Assembly: GCF_028826155.1 (NCBI RefSeq)
Contig: NZ_JAQGPN010000001.1
Location: 1,369,501-1,433,500, forward strand
Reading direction: 5' to 3'
Length of the DNA stretch: 64,000 nt
Source: Mesorhizobium shangrilense
Lineage (GTDB): Bacteria; Pseudomonadota; Alphaproteobacteria; Rhizobiales; Rhizobiaceae
Numbering within the stretch: position 1 is the first letter of the stretch; each line of letters opens with the position of its first letter. The position numbers and the translations under genes were made by a program. The notes beneath the pieces were generated by a model. The model searched no databases and was not told where the DNA came from. It was given only the letters and a program-made list of their open reading frames with translations. Positions 16,723 through 26,201 of the stretch are shown piece by piece.

Positions 16723-17982
16723 CTATCGCGAACTGCCCGCGAGTTCCCGCACCATCTCGATGACGTCCGGCTCGGCGGGGCGCTGGTCGAACTCCTCGAC
16801 GACGCCGAACGCACCGCCGTAGCTCCAGATCGACCAGGCGAAGCCATGCTGCTCGGCGATTTCGATCATGTCCTTCACATACAAGGCGCGCCATTTCGGA
16901 TTCATGAGGAAGGGGCTTCCGTAGTCCTGCCGGATCATGCCGAATTCGCCGAGGAAGATTTTTTCGGGCGCAATGCCGTGCTGCTTCGCCCAGGCATCGA
17001 CCGTCTTGAAGGGTGCTGCCATCGCCGTGCGCAGCTTATCGGGCGTGTCTATCTCGGCGAACTGCTCGCCGAGATAGGCGACCATGCCTTCGCGCCTCAG
17101 CATCGGCGCCTCGTCGCGCATCCTCTCTCGGATCGATTGCAGGATACGCTCCATCTCTTCCGCAGACACGCTGTCGGGCGGATAGGGGATGCCGGCGACG
17201 TAGGGGATGAAATCACCGGCCCAGCTCGCGCCCTGATGCGTCAACAGGAAAGGCGAATAGGAGTGGAAGGTCCAGACCAGATTGTCGTCGGGGAATTCGG
17301 ACGGGTTGATTGCGGCGAGGCCTTCGGCGGAGCCCCAGCAGGCGCCCGGCAGCACGAGCGTGAGCCGCGTCGCGGAGGCGCGGGCGGCGGCAAAAAGGCG
17401 CTTCAGCCGGTCGGGCCAGATGGGGTCGCCTCCTTCGCAGCCGGCGGTCGGCTCGTTCATCACCTCGAGCGCGACGCGCGACGGATCTTCGTCGGCGAGC
17501 AATCGCGCCACGCTGCGCACCATCTCGACATAGTCCTCGAAGAGGGCGTCGTCCTCCATCAGCTTGCCGGTGCTGACCGAACGGCCGTCGCCCCAGGGGA
17601 TCGCATGAAGGTCGACGACCGCCTTGAGGCCGGCGGCGTTGACCAACCTGACCGATTCCAGAACGTTCTCGAAAAGCTCCTCACGCAGGCCGGCTGCGGC
17701 CGGCGACAGCAGCGGGGCGGGATCGACCGGCATGCGGACGAAGTCGAAGCCAGCCTCGCGCAGCGTCTTCAGTTCGCGCTCGCCGACGGTGCGGCGCCAT
17801 TCCGGAAAGGGCAGCAGAACAGAGGGATCGCTCCAGCGGTCTTCGCCGGGCCAGGTGGACCACGCGTCGAGGTTGATGCCGCGCTTCATATCGAAGCTGG
17901 TCGCCGACGCGGGCAACGTGCAGGCGGCGAGGAGCGCCAGCAAAAGGAGCGCGCGCTTGATCGCGGCGGTCAATAGTGCCAT
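16723..17982 (-). CDS. Secreted glycoside hydrolase family 5 (cellulase-like) protein
   Basis: 419 residues from ATG 17982 behind GGAGGG. A signal peptide occupies about 1-27 (LLLLALLAACTLPASA). The GH5 barrel follows: FDFVRMPVDPAPL (beta-strand with substrate Arg), AVVDLHAIPWG, the acid/base Glu in EVMNEPTAG and the nucleophile Glu in KIFLGEFGMIR. Both catalytic glutamates are present. GH5 enzymes cleave beta-1,4 or beta-1,3 glucans and mannans; the subfamily and substrate are not resolved. It may process an exported polysaccharide. It diverges from ybgC. Confidence 0.85.
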   Translation of the reverse strand: MALLTAAIKRALLLLALLAACTLPASATSFDMKRGINLDAWSTWPGEDRWSDPSVLLPFPEWRRTVGERELKTLREAGFDFVRMPVDPAPLLSPAAAGLREELFENVLESVRLVNAAGLKAVVDLHAIPWGDGRSVSTGKLMEDDALFEDYVEMVRSVARLLADEDPSRVALEVMNEPTAGCEGGDPIWPDRLKRLFAAARASATRLTLVLPGACWGSAEGLAAINPSEFPDDNLVWTFHSYSPFLLTHQGASWAGDFIPYVAGIPYPPDSVSAEEMERILQSIRERMRDEAPMLRREGMVAYLGEQFAEIDTPDKLRTAMAAPFKTVDAWAKQHGIAPEKIFLGEFGMIRQDYGSPFLMNPKWRALYVKDMIEIAEQHGFAWSIWSYGGAFGVVEEFDQRPAEPDVIEMVRELAGSSR

Positions 17983-18044
17983 GCCGTCGGCCCTCCGAAC
18001 ATCCCGGTTCCAAGTGTCAGGCAACCCGATAAAAGGAAAGCGCA

Positions 18045-18512
18045 ATGGCGGATCATGGTGAATCTGCGCGGCTGCTCACGGGCATCGCCGGAGAACTCAC
18101 GCCGTTCGGCCATCGCATCATGGCGCGGGTCTACTATGCCGACACGGATTTTTCCGGCGTCGTCTACCACGCGCGCTATCTCGAATTCTTCGAGCGCGGA
18201 CGTTCGGATTTCCTGCGGCTGGCCGGCGTGCACCACACCGAACTGGCCGACGGCAAGCATGGCGAGAAGCTTGTCTGGGTGGTGCGGCGCATGGAGATCG
18301 ACTTTCGCGGCCCGGCAAGGATCGACGACATCCTGACCGTCGACACGCATGCAGAGGATATCTCCGGAGCCCGCATCGTCATGGCGCAGCAGCTCAAGCG
18401 CGGCCACGAGGTGCTGGTGGAGGCGCGAGTCGAGGCGGCGATCATCGGCGCAAACGGCCGCCCCCGGCGGTTTCCGAAGGAATGGATCGCGGCGTTCATG
18501 CCCAAAGGATGA
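18045..18512 (+). CDS. ybgC: YbgC-type acyl-CoA thioesterase (tol-pal associated)
   Basis: 155 residues. Hot-dog-fold 4-hydroxybenzoyl-CoA thioesterase-like enzyme. The YYADTDFSGVVYHARYLEFF motif (about residues 29-48) contains the catalytic Asp and His. YbgC hydrolyses short acyl-CoAs and in enterobacteria associates with phospholipid-synthesis enzymes; its gene normally stands directly before tolQ. Here tolQ begins 3.8 kb further on, with three opposite-strand genes in between. Confidence 0.92.
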   Translation: MADHGESARLLTGIAGELTPFGHRIMARVYYADTDFSGVVYHARYLEFFERGRSDFLRLAGVHHTELADGKHGEKLVWVVRRMEIDFRGPARIDDILTVDTHAEDISGARIVMAQQLKRGHEVLVEARVEAAIIGANGRPRRFPKEWIAAFMPKG

Positions 18513-18544
18513 AGGCCGCCAGCCGAGCCTGGTTGCGCTACGCG

Positions 18545-18850
18545 TCAGTCGCGGCCTGCCGGCACCGACCTGATGCACCTGTACACGCGGCAAGATCTGG
18601 TGTCGGAGGTCGGAATGCTCCTTGACTGCATCGCCTCGCCCAGGTCGCAGTACGACTGGTTGCGCACGGCCTTGCCGTAGATCGGCACGCCTGCCGATCC
18701 GGTGAAGCGCACGATCGCCGCGCCGTCGCGCTTGATGACGGCCTGCAGCCTGGCGCAGGTCATGCTGGTCGAGGTGTAGCGCTCGATGGCCGATGCTTCA
18801 GATGAAACAACGACCAGAACGAGCGTCGTGAAAGCGGCCTTGGTGAGCAT
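18545..18850 (-). CDS. Small secreted cysteine-containing protein of unknown function
   Basis: 101 residues. A signal peptide (about 1-22, ending SEASA) precedes a mature part with four cysteines: TCARLQAVIKRDGAAIV, RNQSYCDLGEA and RSCRVYRC. Homologous small exported proteins with the CARLQ...C...C..YxC pattern are common in Rhizobiales, but I know of no function. Even cysteine number suggests disulfides in the periplasm. The ATG follows GGAGGGAGAC. It could be a surface or periplasmic stress protein, but this is a guess. Confidence 0.68.
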   Translation of the reverse strand: MLTKAAFTTLVLVVVSSEASAIERYTSTSMTCARLQAVIKRDGAAIVRFTGSAGVPIYGKAVRNQSYCDLGEAMQSRSIPTSDTRSCRVYRCIRSVPAGRD

Positions 18851-18918
18851 GTCTCCCTCCGCAAGCCGAACTGCGCCATGATAGACCCTTCAGCGCAACA
18901 ACGACTAGTGCCGCGGCG

Positions 18919-20454
18919 CTATTCCCGTTCGACGTCCGGGAACGCATACTTGTCCTTGAGGATCGCCTCGCTCGGCACGTAGGCCCTGATGATCAGCGCG
19001 AATTGCCCTTCCGGGGCCGGTAGCCAGTTCGCCCGGGCGTCGGCCTCGGTGGGTTCGGCATGCGACATGACCAGCATCAGCGTCCCATCCGGGCCGAATT
19101 TCAGCTCGTCCGCATCGAGGCTGACCGTGCCGATGTTCGTCCGCCCGTTGGGCGAATTCGGCAGCATGAAGTATTCCTTGTCGTAGATGGTGAGCGACCA
19201 GAACCCACCCTTCGAACGGTCGACCGGCGGCAGGGCATCCTTGGCGAAGGTCATGGTGTAGGCGTGCTTGCCGTCGAGCAGCCCGCCCTTGGCGTCCGTC
19301 CCCCGGATCAGGTAGACGGCCTCGTGATAGTCGTTGACGAGAATGTAGGCGACCGCGGCCTGCGCCCGGCCGAACCAGTCGGCCCCCCACAGGCCGCCAT
19401 TCAGCTGGCGCTGCCATCCATTGCCCACGTCGACGCCGATCTGCTCGTACCGGGCCGACGCGTGCAGGTCCGCGTCGGCCTTGGCCACGGCCTTGTCGAG
19501 CAGGGTCTTCCATGCGGGATCTGATTTGCCGAGGGCGACCAGAACCTTCGCCTGCTTGGCCATCGCCTCGTCGTCCGGCCCGACCATCGGGTTTGCCGCC
19601 AGCACATGCTCGAGGTCCTGCCAGAAGCGGGACGGGACCACCCATTGGGTGCGCGCGACGTCGGGGTCGGCCGCGATCAGCTCGGCGGTGACGCCGCCGA
19701 CGAAGATGTGGTTCCTGCTGTAGGCCTCGCAGTCGAACTGCTTGCGGCCGCTCTCGTTCTTGCTGAGCGGATAGACGCCCATCTGGTTCTGCACGGCGAT
19801 GGCGCGGGCCGTCGCCTCGGGCGTGCGGGCGGCGAAACTGCGCGGGAAGACGCCGCCGACATTCGTGCTGAGCCGGATGACGTCGATGAAGCCGTCCGGC
19901 TTTTCGCCCAGCCAGTCGGGTCCGACCAGCAGGAACTTCCCGCCGGGCGTGCCCCAGGCCGAGCCCAGCGTGCGCACGACGTTGGTGAAGACGTCGGTGA
20001 CCTGCATCACCCAGTAGTGTCCCTCCGGCACGTCCGTCGGCGTCTGGATCACCACCGGCTCGCGGCCGAGATCGAGGAAGGCTTCGCCGTAGAAGGTGTC
20101 GTTGTTGGGCGTAACGACGATGCGCTGCGACGGCGGCAGATATCCGGCGATGCAGCCGCTCTCGTTGACCGGCGAACCGGGCCCCACCCCGAACATCAGG
20201 CCAGGTCCGTCCTTCATGAGCTCCCACATGCTGGTTCGCGAGGTGACGTCGATGGCCGGATAGGCCCAGTAGTAGACGAGGCGCGCGAGCGCCTCGACAT
20301 ACTGCTCGTTGGCGAGCTGCGCCGGCATGCCGGCCGACCTTGCCAGGTCGGCATGGGCCGCGTTGAAGGCGCGGGAGAGATAGTCCGCGTCCTCGGCCGA
20401 GGCAGGCATCGCGAAGGCACTCACGAAGGCGAGAGCGGCAAGAGCGCGTTTCAT
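18919..20454 (-). CDS. Exported DUF1254/DUF1214 protein, copy 2
   Basis: 511 residues from ATG 20454 behind GGGAGAA. A signal peptide (1-20, ending PASA) is followed by the DUF1254 region (about 50-180, with TPNNDTFYGEAFLDL) and a C-terminal DUF1214 region with GGFWSLTIYDKEYFML and AYVPSEAILKDKYAFPDVE. An in-frame run of codons upstream to 21159 lies inside the neighbouring gene and is not part of it. DUF1254 proteins are widespread exported proteins of unresolved function. The gene begins 17 bases after the stop of a second DUF1254 gene; the two are related but clearly diverged. Confidence 0.88.
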   Translation of the reverse strand: MKRALAALAFVSAFAMPASAEDADYLSRAFNAAHADLARSAGMPAQLANEQYVEALARLVYYWAYPAIDVTSRTSMWELMKDGPGLMFGVGPGSPVNESGCIAGYLPPSQRIVVTPNNDTFYGEAFLDLGREPVVIQTPTDVPEGHYWVMQVTDVFTNVVRTLGSAWGTPGGKFLLVGPDWLGEKPDGFIDVIRLSTNVGGVFPRSFAARTPEATARAIAVQNQMGVYPLSKNESGRKQFDCEAYSRNHIFVGGVTAELIAADPDVARTQWVVPSRFWQDLEHVLAANPMVGPDDEAMAKQAKVLVALGKSDPAWKTLLDKAVAKADADLHASARYEQIGVDVGNGWQRQLNGGLWGADWFGRAQAAVAYILVNDYHEAVYLIRGTDAKGGLLDGKHAYTMTFAKDALPPVDRSKGGFWSLTIYDKEYFMLPNSPNGRTNIGTVSLDADELKFGPDGTLMLVMSHAEPTEADARANWLPAPEGQFALIIRAYVPSEAILKDKYAFPDVERE

Positions 20455-20471
20455 GATCTTCTCCCTTCGGA

Positions 20472-21881
20472 TCACCCGGCACGCTCGACGTCGGGCAGGG
20501 TCCAGGTCTTTTCGAAGAGGGCCTTGGTCGGGGCGTAGAGGCGGAACATCAGCTCGAACCGACGGTCCGGGTCGGTCGGGACCCAGTTGCCCTCCTTGCC
20601 TTCGGGCGCCTTCGGCCCGAACCAGATGTCGACTGAGCCGTCGCCGTTCTTCTGCAGGTCGGCGGCGTTGGAGGCGCGACTGGCGCGGTCGACGCCCTTG
20701 ATCAGGGCGTGCGTCTCGCGGTCGTAGGCGGTGACGGACCAGTACTGCTCCACCGGCACGTCGGGGGGCACGCGCAGATGATAGGTGCTGGCGCCGTCGT
20801 AGCCGGCGCCGTTCCTGTCCTTGATGTTGATCAGGTAGAACTGGCCGACGCCGAGGCGCTTGATGGAGATGTAGGCGTAGCTGTAGGCGATGCCGCGCGC
20901 ATCGACGGCATATGTCTCCGGGTCGGCGTAGGTGGTCGACTGGCCTTCCACCGCATCGGGCAAGGAAGGCATGGTCCAGTGCGTCCCCTCGAAGAAGACG
21001 GGAAAGCCGGCGTCGTAGCGGGCCTCGAGCCACGCCCGCGCGTCGGCGATGCCGGCCTCGAGGGATTGCTTCGTCGCGTCGTCGGGCTCGAAGGGCTTGC
21101 CCCTCTCGATGCCGATCGACCGCAGCTGGTCGATCATCGCCCGGTCGCGGGCAAGCCACGGCTCGGCTTGCACGACGCGGTCGAGAAGCGTGAAGAAGCT
21201 GAGGTCGTACCTGATCGTGGAGTCGAACTCGCTGTCCTTGACGTCCTTGAAAACGGTTTCCGGCGGGCTGTCGATCTTCGCCAGCGGATAGAATTTCACC
21301 CGCTTGCCGTAGGCGAGCGACGCCTGGACGTCGGCATCGCCGTGGCTCTTGAGGTTCGAGCGGACCAGGAAATAGCCGGTGAAGGTGTCGGGCTGGAGCT
21401 GCTCGAACCCGTCGGGCACCTTGCCGTCGAAGCCGGGCGGCGTGATGACGAACTTGACGCCGGCGCCCTTGTCGACACCGTGCAGCCCGGCATCCTCGAG
21501 CGAGGTCTGCCAGAGCGTCACGAAATTGCCGTTGAGCGAGCCATCGTCCCCGGCCGGCGGGATCTCCACCACCATCGCCCCGTCGGCCTTGGTGTCGTAG
21601 AAACCCATGAAGTAGAGCGTGTCGGGGTTGGGGGTCAGCGTCTGGTTGCGCCAGTCGAGCGGCTTGCCCCAGTAGATGATCTCGCCGGGCTTGCCGCCAG
21701 CCTTCAGCATCTGGTCGTACATCAGGAGCATGTTGACCGCCGGCATGCCCCAGATCACCGCCTCGGCGGCCCGGCTGTGGACGAACCGCTGGCTGAGCTC
21801 GTCGGCGCTGCGGGCGTCCTGGGCGAGAGCTGTCCCCGCCGACATCAGGGCTACCGCAAACGCAAGCGCCATCCGGATCAT
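20472..21881 (-). CDS. Exported DUF1254/DUF1214 protein, copy 1
   Basis: 469 residues from ATG 21881 (MIRMALAFAVALM), which has GGAGG eight bases upstream; an 8-codon extension is less likely. A signal peptide ends near GTALAQ. The N-terminal DUF1254 part includes LTPNPDTLYFMGFYDTKADG and the C-terminal DUF1214 part includes QYWSVTAYDRETHALIKG and LYAPTKALFEKTWTLPDVER. Similar end motifs appear in the downstream gene, so the pair is an old tandem duplication. The substrate or partner is not known. The placement splits ybgC from tolQ. Confidence 0.88.
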   Translation of the reverse strand: MIRMALAFAVALMSAGTALAQDARSADELSQRFVHSRAAEAVIWGMPAVNMLLMYDQMLKAGGKPGEIIYWGKPLDWRNQTLTPNPDTLYFMGFYDTKADGAMVVEIPPAGDDGSLNGNFVTLWQTSLEDAGLHGVDKGAGVKFVITPPGFDGKVPDGFEQLQPDTFTGYFLVRSNLKSHGDADVQASLAYGKRVKFYPLAKIDSPPETVFKDVKDSEFDSTIRYDLSFFTLLDRVVQAEPWLARDRAMIDQLRSIGIERGKPFEPDDATKQSLEAGIADARAWLEARYDAGFPVFFEGTHWTMPSLPDAVEGQSTTYADPETYAVDARGIAYSYAYISIKRLGVGQFYLINIKDRNGAGYDGASTYHLRVPPDVPVEQYWSVTAYDRETHALIKGVDRASRASNAADLQKNGDGSVDIWFGPKAPEGKEGNWVPTDPDRRFELMFRLYAPTKALFEKTWTLPDVERAG

Positions 21882-22323
21882 CTCGCCCTCCAAGGTGCGG
21901 GCCAAGTTGCGCCTATTGTCGCGACAGGGAGAGGCGATGGAAGTACGTTACGGTAAACAGGGCATCTGGCGGTCACCCTTTGCCGATCCAAAGGGCGCAT
22001 GGTTCCAGCGAGCCGGCGACGGCCCCCCGCCATGGCTCAGGGCGTCCGGACCGGTCGAAAGATCCACATGACCATTCAATTCGCCTGCGGCGAACCGGAC
22101 CCCCGCCCCTTCACCCATCCTTAACCATAACGGTCCATGAACGAACTGATGAAAGACTGCATGGAATCCGGGTGCCTTCGTTTCACCAAATTTCGCCCCG
22201 ACAAGGCCGGCAAACATGCGTTTCGGGGACGGATCGGGTGCCGCTGAGGAACCTGGTTACGACGGGATAGACGCGCGAGGGCTAGCCGCAAGCCATGCCC
22301 GTTGATCTTTAAGGACCGCAAGA
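21882..22323. other. 442-base region between DUF1254 copy 1 and tolQ
   Basis: Must contain the divergent promoters for the DUF1254 pair and for the tol operon. I see no repeat or terminator. One short ORF with a good ribosome binding site lies inside it (listed separately). A single TTAACC half-site occurs near 22111. Confidence 0.5.
21937..22071 (+). CDS. Candidate small ORF, 44 residues, unknown
   Basis: Starts at ATG 21937 with GGGAGAGGCG immediately upstream, one of the better ribosome binding sites nearby. The product begins MEVRYGKQGIWRSPFADPKG and ends VERST. It has no membrane segment and is basic and Trp/Pro-rich. It is divergent from DUF1254 copy 1. It may be real or a chance ORF in the promoter region; codon use cannot decide at this length. 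Confidence 0.3.
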   Translation: MEVRYGKQGIWRSPFADPKGAWFQRAGDGPPPWLRASGPVERST

Positions 22324-23034
22324 ATGGAAAGTACCGCACTCGCCGAACCGGGCGTGCAACTGTCAATCTGGCACCTGTTCATGCAGGCAGGCTGGGTGGT
22401 GAAACTGGTGATGATCGGCTTGCTCGTGGCGTCGATCTGGACCTGGGCCATCATCATCGACAAGCTCATCGCTTTTCAGCGCATGCGCGCTTCGCTCAGC
22501 AGGTTTGAACAGATCTTCTGGTCTGGTCAGTCGCTGGAGGAACTCTACCGGACGCTCGCCGACCGTGCGACGACCGGCATGGGTTCGATCTTCGTCGCCG
22601 CCATGCGCGAGTGGAAGAAGAGTTTCGAGAAGGGCGCAAAATCGCCGCTCGGCCTCCAGACCCGCATCGACAAGGCGATGGACTTGGCGCTGACGCGCGA
22701 GATGGAACGTCTCGAGGGCCGTCTGGGCTTCCTGGCCACCATCGGCTCGGCCGGTCCGTTCATCGGCCTGTTCGGCACGGTGGTGGGCATCATGACGTCG
22801 TTCCAGGCGATCGCCGGATCGAAGTCGACCAGCCTCGCCGTCGTCGCGCCAGGCATCGCCGAAGCGCTGCTGGCTACCGCAATCGGCCTGCTCGCCGCCA
22901 TTCCCGCGGTCGTGGCCTACAACAAGCTGTCATCGGACGCCGGCAAGCTGGCGGTGCGCATGGAAGGGTTCGCGGACGAGTTCTCCGCCATACTGTCGCG
23001 CCAAATCGATGAAAAGGTCGCCCAGAAGGGCTGA
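22324..23034 (+). CDS. tolQ: Tol-Pal system inner-membrane channel protein TolQ
   Basis: 236 residues, typical length. Three transmembrane helices at about 24-46, 136-158 and 172-192. The conserved channel motif GFLATIGSAGPFIGLFGTVV and the final LLATAIGLLAAIPAVVAYN are present. With TolR it converts proton-motive force into TolA movement, driving outer-membrane invagination at division. It is the first gene of tolQ-tolR-tolA-tolB-pal; the TolR start is 9 bases past this stop. The ATG follows AAGGACC. Confidence 0.97.
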   Translation: MESTALAEPGVQLSIWHLFMQAGWVVKLVMIGLLVASIWTWAIIIDKLIAFQRMRASLSRFEQIFWSGQSLEELYRTLADRATTGMGSIFVAAMREWKKSFEKGAKSPLGLQTRIDKAMDLALTREMERLEGRLGFLATIGSAGPFIGLFGTVVGIMTSFQAIAGSKSTSLAVVAPGIAEALLATAIGLLAAIPAVVAYNKLSSDAGKLAVRMEGFADEFSAILSRQIDEKVAQKG

Positions 23035-23043
23035 GGTCAAGAG

Positions 23044-23499
23044 ATGGGGATGTCGGTTAGTTCAGGCGGCCGCGGCGGGCGCGGCCACAGGCGGCGCGGG
23101 CGGCATCACGGCCTGATGTCGGAAATCAACGTGACGCCGTTCGTCGACGTCATGCTGGTGCTGCTCATCATCTTCATGGTGGCGGCGCCGCTGTTGACGG
23201 TCGGCGTGCCGATCGAGCTCCCGGAGACGCGGGCCAAGGAAATGAACGCGGAAACGCAGCCCATCACGGTGTCGATCAATCGCGACGGTCAGATCCATCT
23301 GCAGGAGACCGAGATCCCGATCGACGAGGTGGTGCCGAAGCTGCAGGCGATTTCGAAGACCGGCTATGAAGAGCGCATTTTCGTACGCGGCGACAAGGAC
23401 GCCGACTACGGTACCGTCATGCAGGTGATGGCGCGCGTCTCGGCGGCGGGATTCAAGAATCTCGGCCTCGTCACCCTCCAGGAACAGAACACCCAGTAG
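23044..23499 (+). CDS. tolR: Tol-Pal system protein TolR
   Basis: 151 residues. A Gly/Arg/His-rich cytoplasmic tail (residues 5-23) precedes one transmembrane helix with the proton-path Asp35 (TPFVDVMLVLLIIFMVAAP). The periplasmic ExbD/TolR domain runs from about 60 to 150. Works with TolQ as the stator. The basic tail (GGRGGRGHRRRGRHH) is longer than in enterobacterial TolR but is seen in other rhizobia. A downstream ATG at residue 25 is an alternative start. tolA follows after 9 bases. Confidence 0.96.
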   Translation: MGMSVSSGGRGGRGHRRRGRHHGLMSEINVTPFVDVMLVLLIIFMVAAPLLTVGVPIELPETRAKEMNAETQPITVSINRDGQIHLQETEIPIDEVVPKLQAISKTGYEERIFVRGDKDADYGTVMQVMARVSAAGFKNLGLVTLQEQNTQ

Positions 23500-23508
23500 T
23501 CCCGCCCG

Positions 23509-24654
23509 ATGAAAGCTGGCCTGACGACATCGGTGATATTGCACGTGGCGGTGCTGGGCTTCGGCCTGGTGTCGCTGTCGGCGCCGCGCCCGTTCGAACT
23601 GCAGCAGGAATCGCTGCCGGTCGACATCATCCCGGTCGAGGAATTCAGCCAGGCGACGCAGGGTGACGAGAAGGCGCCGATGGCCGAACGCTCGGCTCCG
23701 CTGCCGACGCGACGTCCCGACATCGTGGCCGACGCACAGAAGGTCGGCGAGAATTCGGTCGATACCGAAGCGCCGGTGACGCCGGATGCCAAGCCGCGGC
23801 CGGTCGAAACGGCGGCCGCGCCTGCGCCGCAGCCCAAGCCGGTCGAGAAGCCGAAGGACGAAGAGACGCCGAAGCCCGCCGAGGAGCCGACGCCGGTGCC
23901 AGCCACCGAGGCGGCGCCGACGCCAGCGCCCAAGCAGGAGGTCAAGCCCGATCCGGTGAAAGAAACGCCGAAGCCCGAACCGGTCAAGCAGCCTGAGCCC
24001 GCGCCCGCGCCTGAACCGGAGCAGACGGCAGCCATCGAGCCGACCCCGGAGGATTCCATCGCCGAGGCGATCGAGGCCGAGCAGCCGCCGAAGGAAGAGG
24101 CCGCGCAGCTTCCCGACTCCGCGCCGACGCCGGAATCGCGGCCGCGCCCGGCCGAAGCGCAGACCGCCAAGGCGCCTGACCGCAAGGCGGCAGAGAAGCC
24201 GGTGAAGGAAGCTGCGTCGAAGCCGAAGTCGGACGAGCAGGAATTCAGCGAGGACAAGGTCGCCGCGCTGCTCAACAAGCAGAAAGCCTCGGGCGGCGGC
24301 GCCAAGCGTTCGACCGAGACGGCCGCACTCGGCGGCAAGAAGAAGACGGGCGAAAAGCTGTCCAACAGCGAGATGGGCGCCTTGTCCGACCAGTTGAGCA
24401 ATTGCTGGGCGATTCCGGCCGGCGCAGAAGGCGGCGACGGCCTGCGTGTGTCCGTGAAGTTCCGCGTCGATTCGTCCGGCAAGCTCGACGGCCGGCCAGA
24501 GATCGCGTCGTCAAGCGGCAATCGTCCGTTCGACGAAAGCGCGGTGCGCGCGGTGCAGAAATGCGACCGCGACGGCCTGATCCTGCCCGCGGGCAAAGAA
24601 GAAATCTGGGCTGAGGTGGTCGTGAATTTCGATCCCACCGAGATGGGGATGTGA
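23509..24654 (+). CDS. tolA: Tol-Pal system protein TolA
   Basis: 381 residues. One N-terminal transmembrane helix (about 5-26). A long low-complexity periplasmic arm (about 40-270) is rich in Pro, Glu, Lys and Ala, with repeated KP and EP units replacing the usual Ala/Lys helix. A C-terminal TonB/TolA-like domain begins near 275 and includes [14 protein letters not shown] and [11 protein letters not shown], whose two cysteines probably form the conserved disulfide. It bridges inner and outer membrane and is energised by TolQR. Sequence conservation is limited to the ends, as usual for this protein. Confidence 0.92.
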   Translation: MKAGLTTSVILHVAVLGFGLVSLSAPRPFELQQESLPVDIIPVEEFSQATQGDEKAPMAERSAPLPTRRPDIVADAQKVGENSVDTEAPVTPDAKPRPVETAAAPAPQPKPVEKPKDEETPKPAEEPTPVPATEAAPTPAPKQEVKPDPVKETPKPEPVKQPEPAPAPEPEQTAAIEPTPEDSIAEAIEAEQPPKEEAAQLPDSAPTPESRPRPAEAQTAKAPDRKAAEKPVKEAASKPKSDEQEFSEDKVAALLNKQKASGGGAKRSTETAALGGKKKTGEKLSNSEMGALSDQLSNCWAIPAGAEGGDGLRVSVKFRVDSSGKLDGRPEIASSSGNRPFDESAVRAVQKCDRDGLILPAGKEEIWAEVVVNFDPTEMGM

Positions 24655-24686
24655 CGCCGCCCGGCCACAGCACACAAGGAATAGCG

Positions 24687-26003
24687 ATGAAGAACCTTCT
24701 CAAGGCCATTCTGCTCGTTGGCACGGTTGTCGTTGGCGGTACGCTTGGCATGATGCCCTCCGCCCACGCGCTGGTGGAGATCGACGTCAACCGCGGCAAC
24801 ATCGAACCGCTTCCGATCGCGATCACGGACTTTTTGTCCTCCGGCGGCATCGGCACCGAGATCTCGGACATTGTTTCGGCAGACCTGAAGCGGTCGGGCC
24901 TGTTCGCGCCGATCGACAAGGGAGCCTTCATCGAGAAGATCTCCAACACCGACCAGGCGCCGCGCTTCGAGGACTGGAAGGTGATCAACGCCCAGGCGCT
25001 GGTGACCGGTCGCGTCAGCCAGGAGGCGGATGGCCGGCTGCGCGCTGAGTTTCGCCTGTGGGACACGTTCGGCGGCCAGCAGATGATCGGCGAGCAGTTT
25101 TTCGCGAACCCGCAGAATTCGCGCCGTATTGCGCACCTGATCGCCGATGCGATCTACGAACGGCTGACCGGCGAGAAGGGGTATTTCGACACCCGCGTCG
25201 TCTACATCGACGAATCCGGACCCAGGAACGATCGGAAGAAGCGGTTGGCGATCATGGACCAGGACGGCGCCAACACGCGCTACCTGTCCGATGGCCGCGC
25301 CATCGTGCTGACGCCGCGCTTCTCGCCGACCCGGCAGGAAATCACCTACATGTCCTACGAGAGCGGTGAGCCGCAGGTCTACCTGCTGCAGATCGAGACT
25401 GGACAGCGCGAACTGGTCGGCAAGTTTCCTGGCATGACCTTTGCGCCGCGCTTCTCGCCCGATGGCCAGAAGGTGATCATGAGCCTGATGCGGGACGACG
25501 GTAACTCCAACATCTTCGCCATGGACCTGCGTAGCCGCAACACGAGTCGGCTGACAAATTCCAACGCGATCGACACCTCCCCCTCTTATTCGCCCGACGG
25601 CAGCCAGGTGGTGTTCACATCGGACCGCGGCGGACAGCCTCAAATCTACGTGATGGGCGCCGACGGCTCGGGCCAGACCCGCATCTCCTTCGGCGGTGGT
25701 TCCTACTCGACGCCGGTGTGGTCGCCGCGCGGCGATCTGATCGCCTTCACCAAGCAGTCGGGCGGCCAGTTCTCCATCGGCGTCATGAAGACGGACGGGT
25801 CGGGCGAACGCATCCTGTCGACCGGCTTTTCCCAGGAAGGACCGACCTGGGCCCCGAACGGCCGCGTGCTGATGTTCTTCAACCAGGAGGCCGGTACGGG
25901 CGGACCGCGGCTGAAGACAATCGACCTGACGGGCCGCAACGAACAGTCGATCCCGAGCAAGAATTTTGCGTCGGATCCCGCCTGGTCGCCGTTGCTCGAA
26001 TAG
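24687..26003 (+). CDS. tolB: Tol-Pal system periplasmic protein TolB
   Basis: 438 residues from ATG 24687 behind AAGGA; a 12-codon extension to 24651 would overlap tolA and is not favoured. The signal peptide is cleaved after AHA (residue 28). The N-terminal domain (about 30-160) carries the TolA-binding region, and a six-bladed WD40-like propeller (PD40 repeats such as [13 protein letters not shown] and [17 protein letters not shown]) fills the C-terminal part. It binds Pal and cycles between Pal and TolA. About 200 bases separate it from pal, so pal may have its own promoter. Confidence 0.96.
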   Translation: MKNLLKAILLVGTVVVGGTLGMMPSAHALVEIDVNRGNIEPLPIAITDFLSSGGIGTEISDIVSADLKRSGLFAPIDKGAFIEKISNTDQAPRFEDWKVINAQALVTGRVSQEADGRLRAEFRLWDTFGGQQMIGEQFFANPQNSRRIAHLIADAIYERLTGEKGYFDTRVVYIDESGPRNDRKKRLAIMDQDGANTRYLSDGRAIVLTPRFSPTRQEITYMSYESGEPQVYLLQIETGQRELVGKFPGMTFAPRFSPDGQKVIMSLMRDDGNSNIFAMDLRSRNTSRLTNSNAIDTSPSYSPDGSQVVFTSDRGGQPQIYVMGADGSGQTRISFGGGSYSTPVWSPRGDLIAFTKQSGGQFSIGVMKTDGSGERILSTGFSQEGPTWAPNGRVLMFFNQEAGTGGPRLKTIDLTGRNEQSIPSKNFASDPAWSPLLE

Positions 26004-26201
26004 CGGCAAAGCGACTCGGTCCGGCAGAAATTGGCGCAAACGCCGTGTTTGCGCCGCATTTCGGCCTAGGCATCCATACTTCGAATCGACCGTGGACGGC
26101 GGTCAGAAACCAAACCTTAACCATGTTCCTTGAAAGCCAGTTAACCGAAACGTGGTTACTGGTTGCTCAACGAAACCTTTAAAATGCGAAGGAGAGGCGG
26201 G

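Noticed and set aside
18919..21159. Long extension of DUF1254 copy 2 to 746 residues
   Set aside because: The extra N-terminal part lies inside DUF1254 copy 1 in another frame and has no start site; the signal peptide at 20454 marks the true N-terminus.
22137..22247. A 36-residue ORF upstream of tolQ
   Set aside because: No ribosome binding site, and no recognisable features; treated as chance.
23406..26039. An 877-codon open frame on the minus strand opposite tolA and tolB
   Set aside because: It has Ser/Gly low complexity that mirrors the Pro/Glu-rich TolA arm; tolA and tolB are well supported.
26117..26144. TTAA half-sites before pal considered as a CtrA box
   Set aside because: The half-sites are about 20 bases apart, not the 7-base spacing of a full box.
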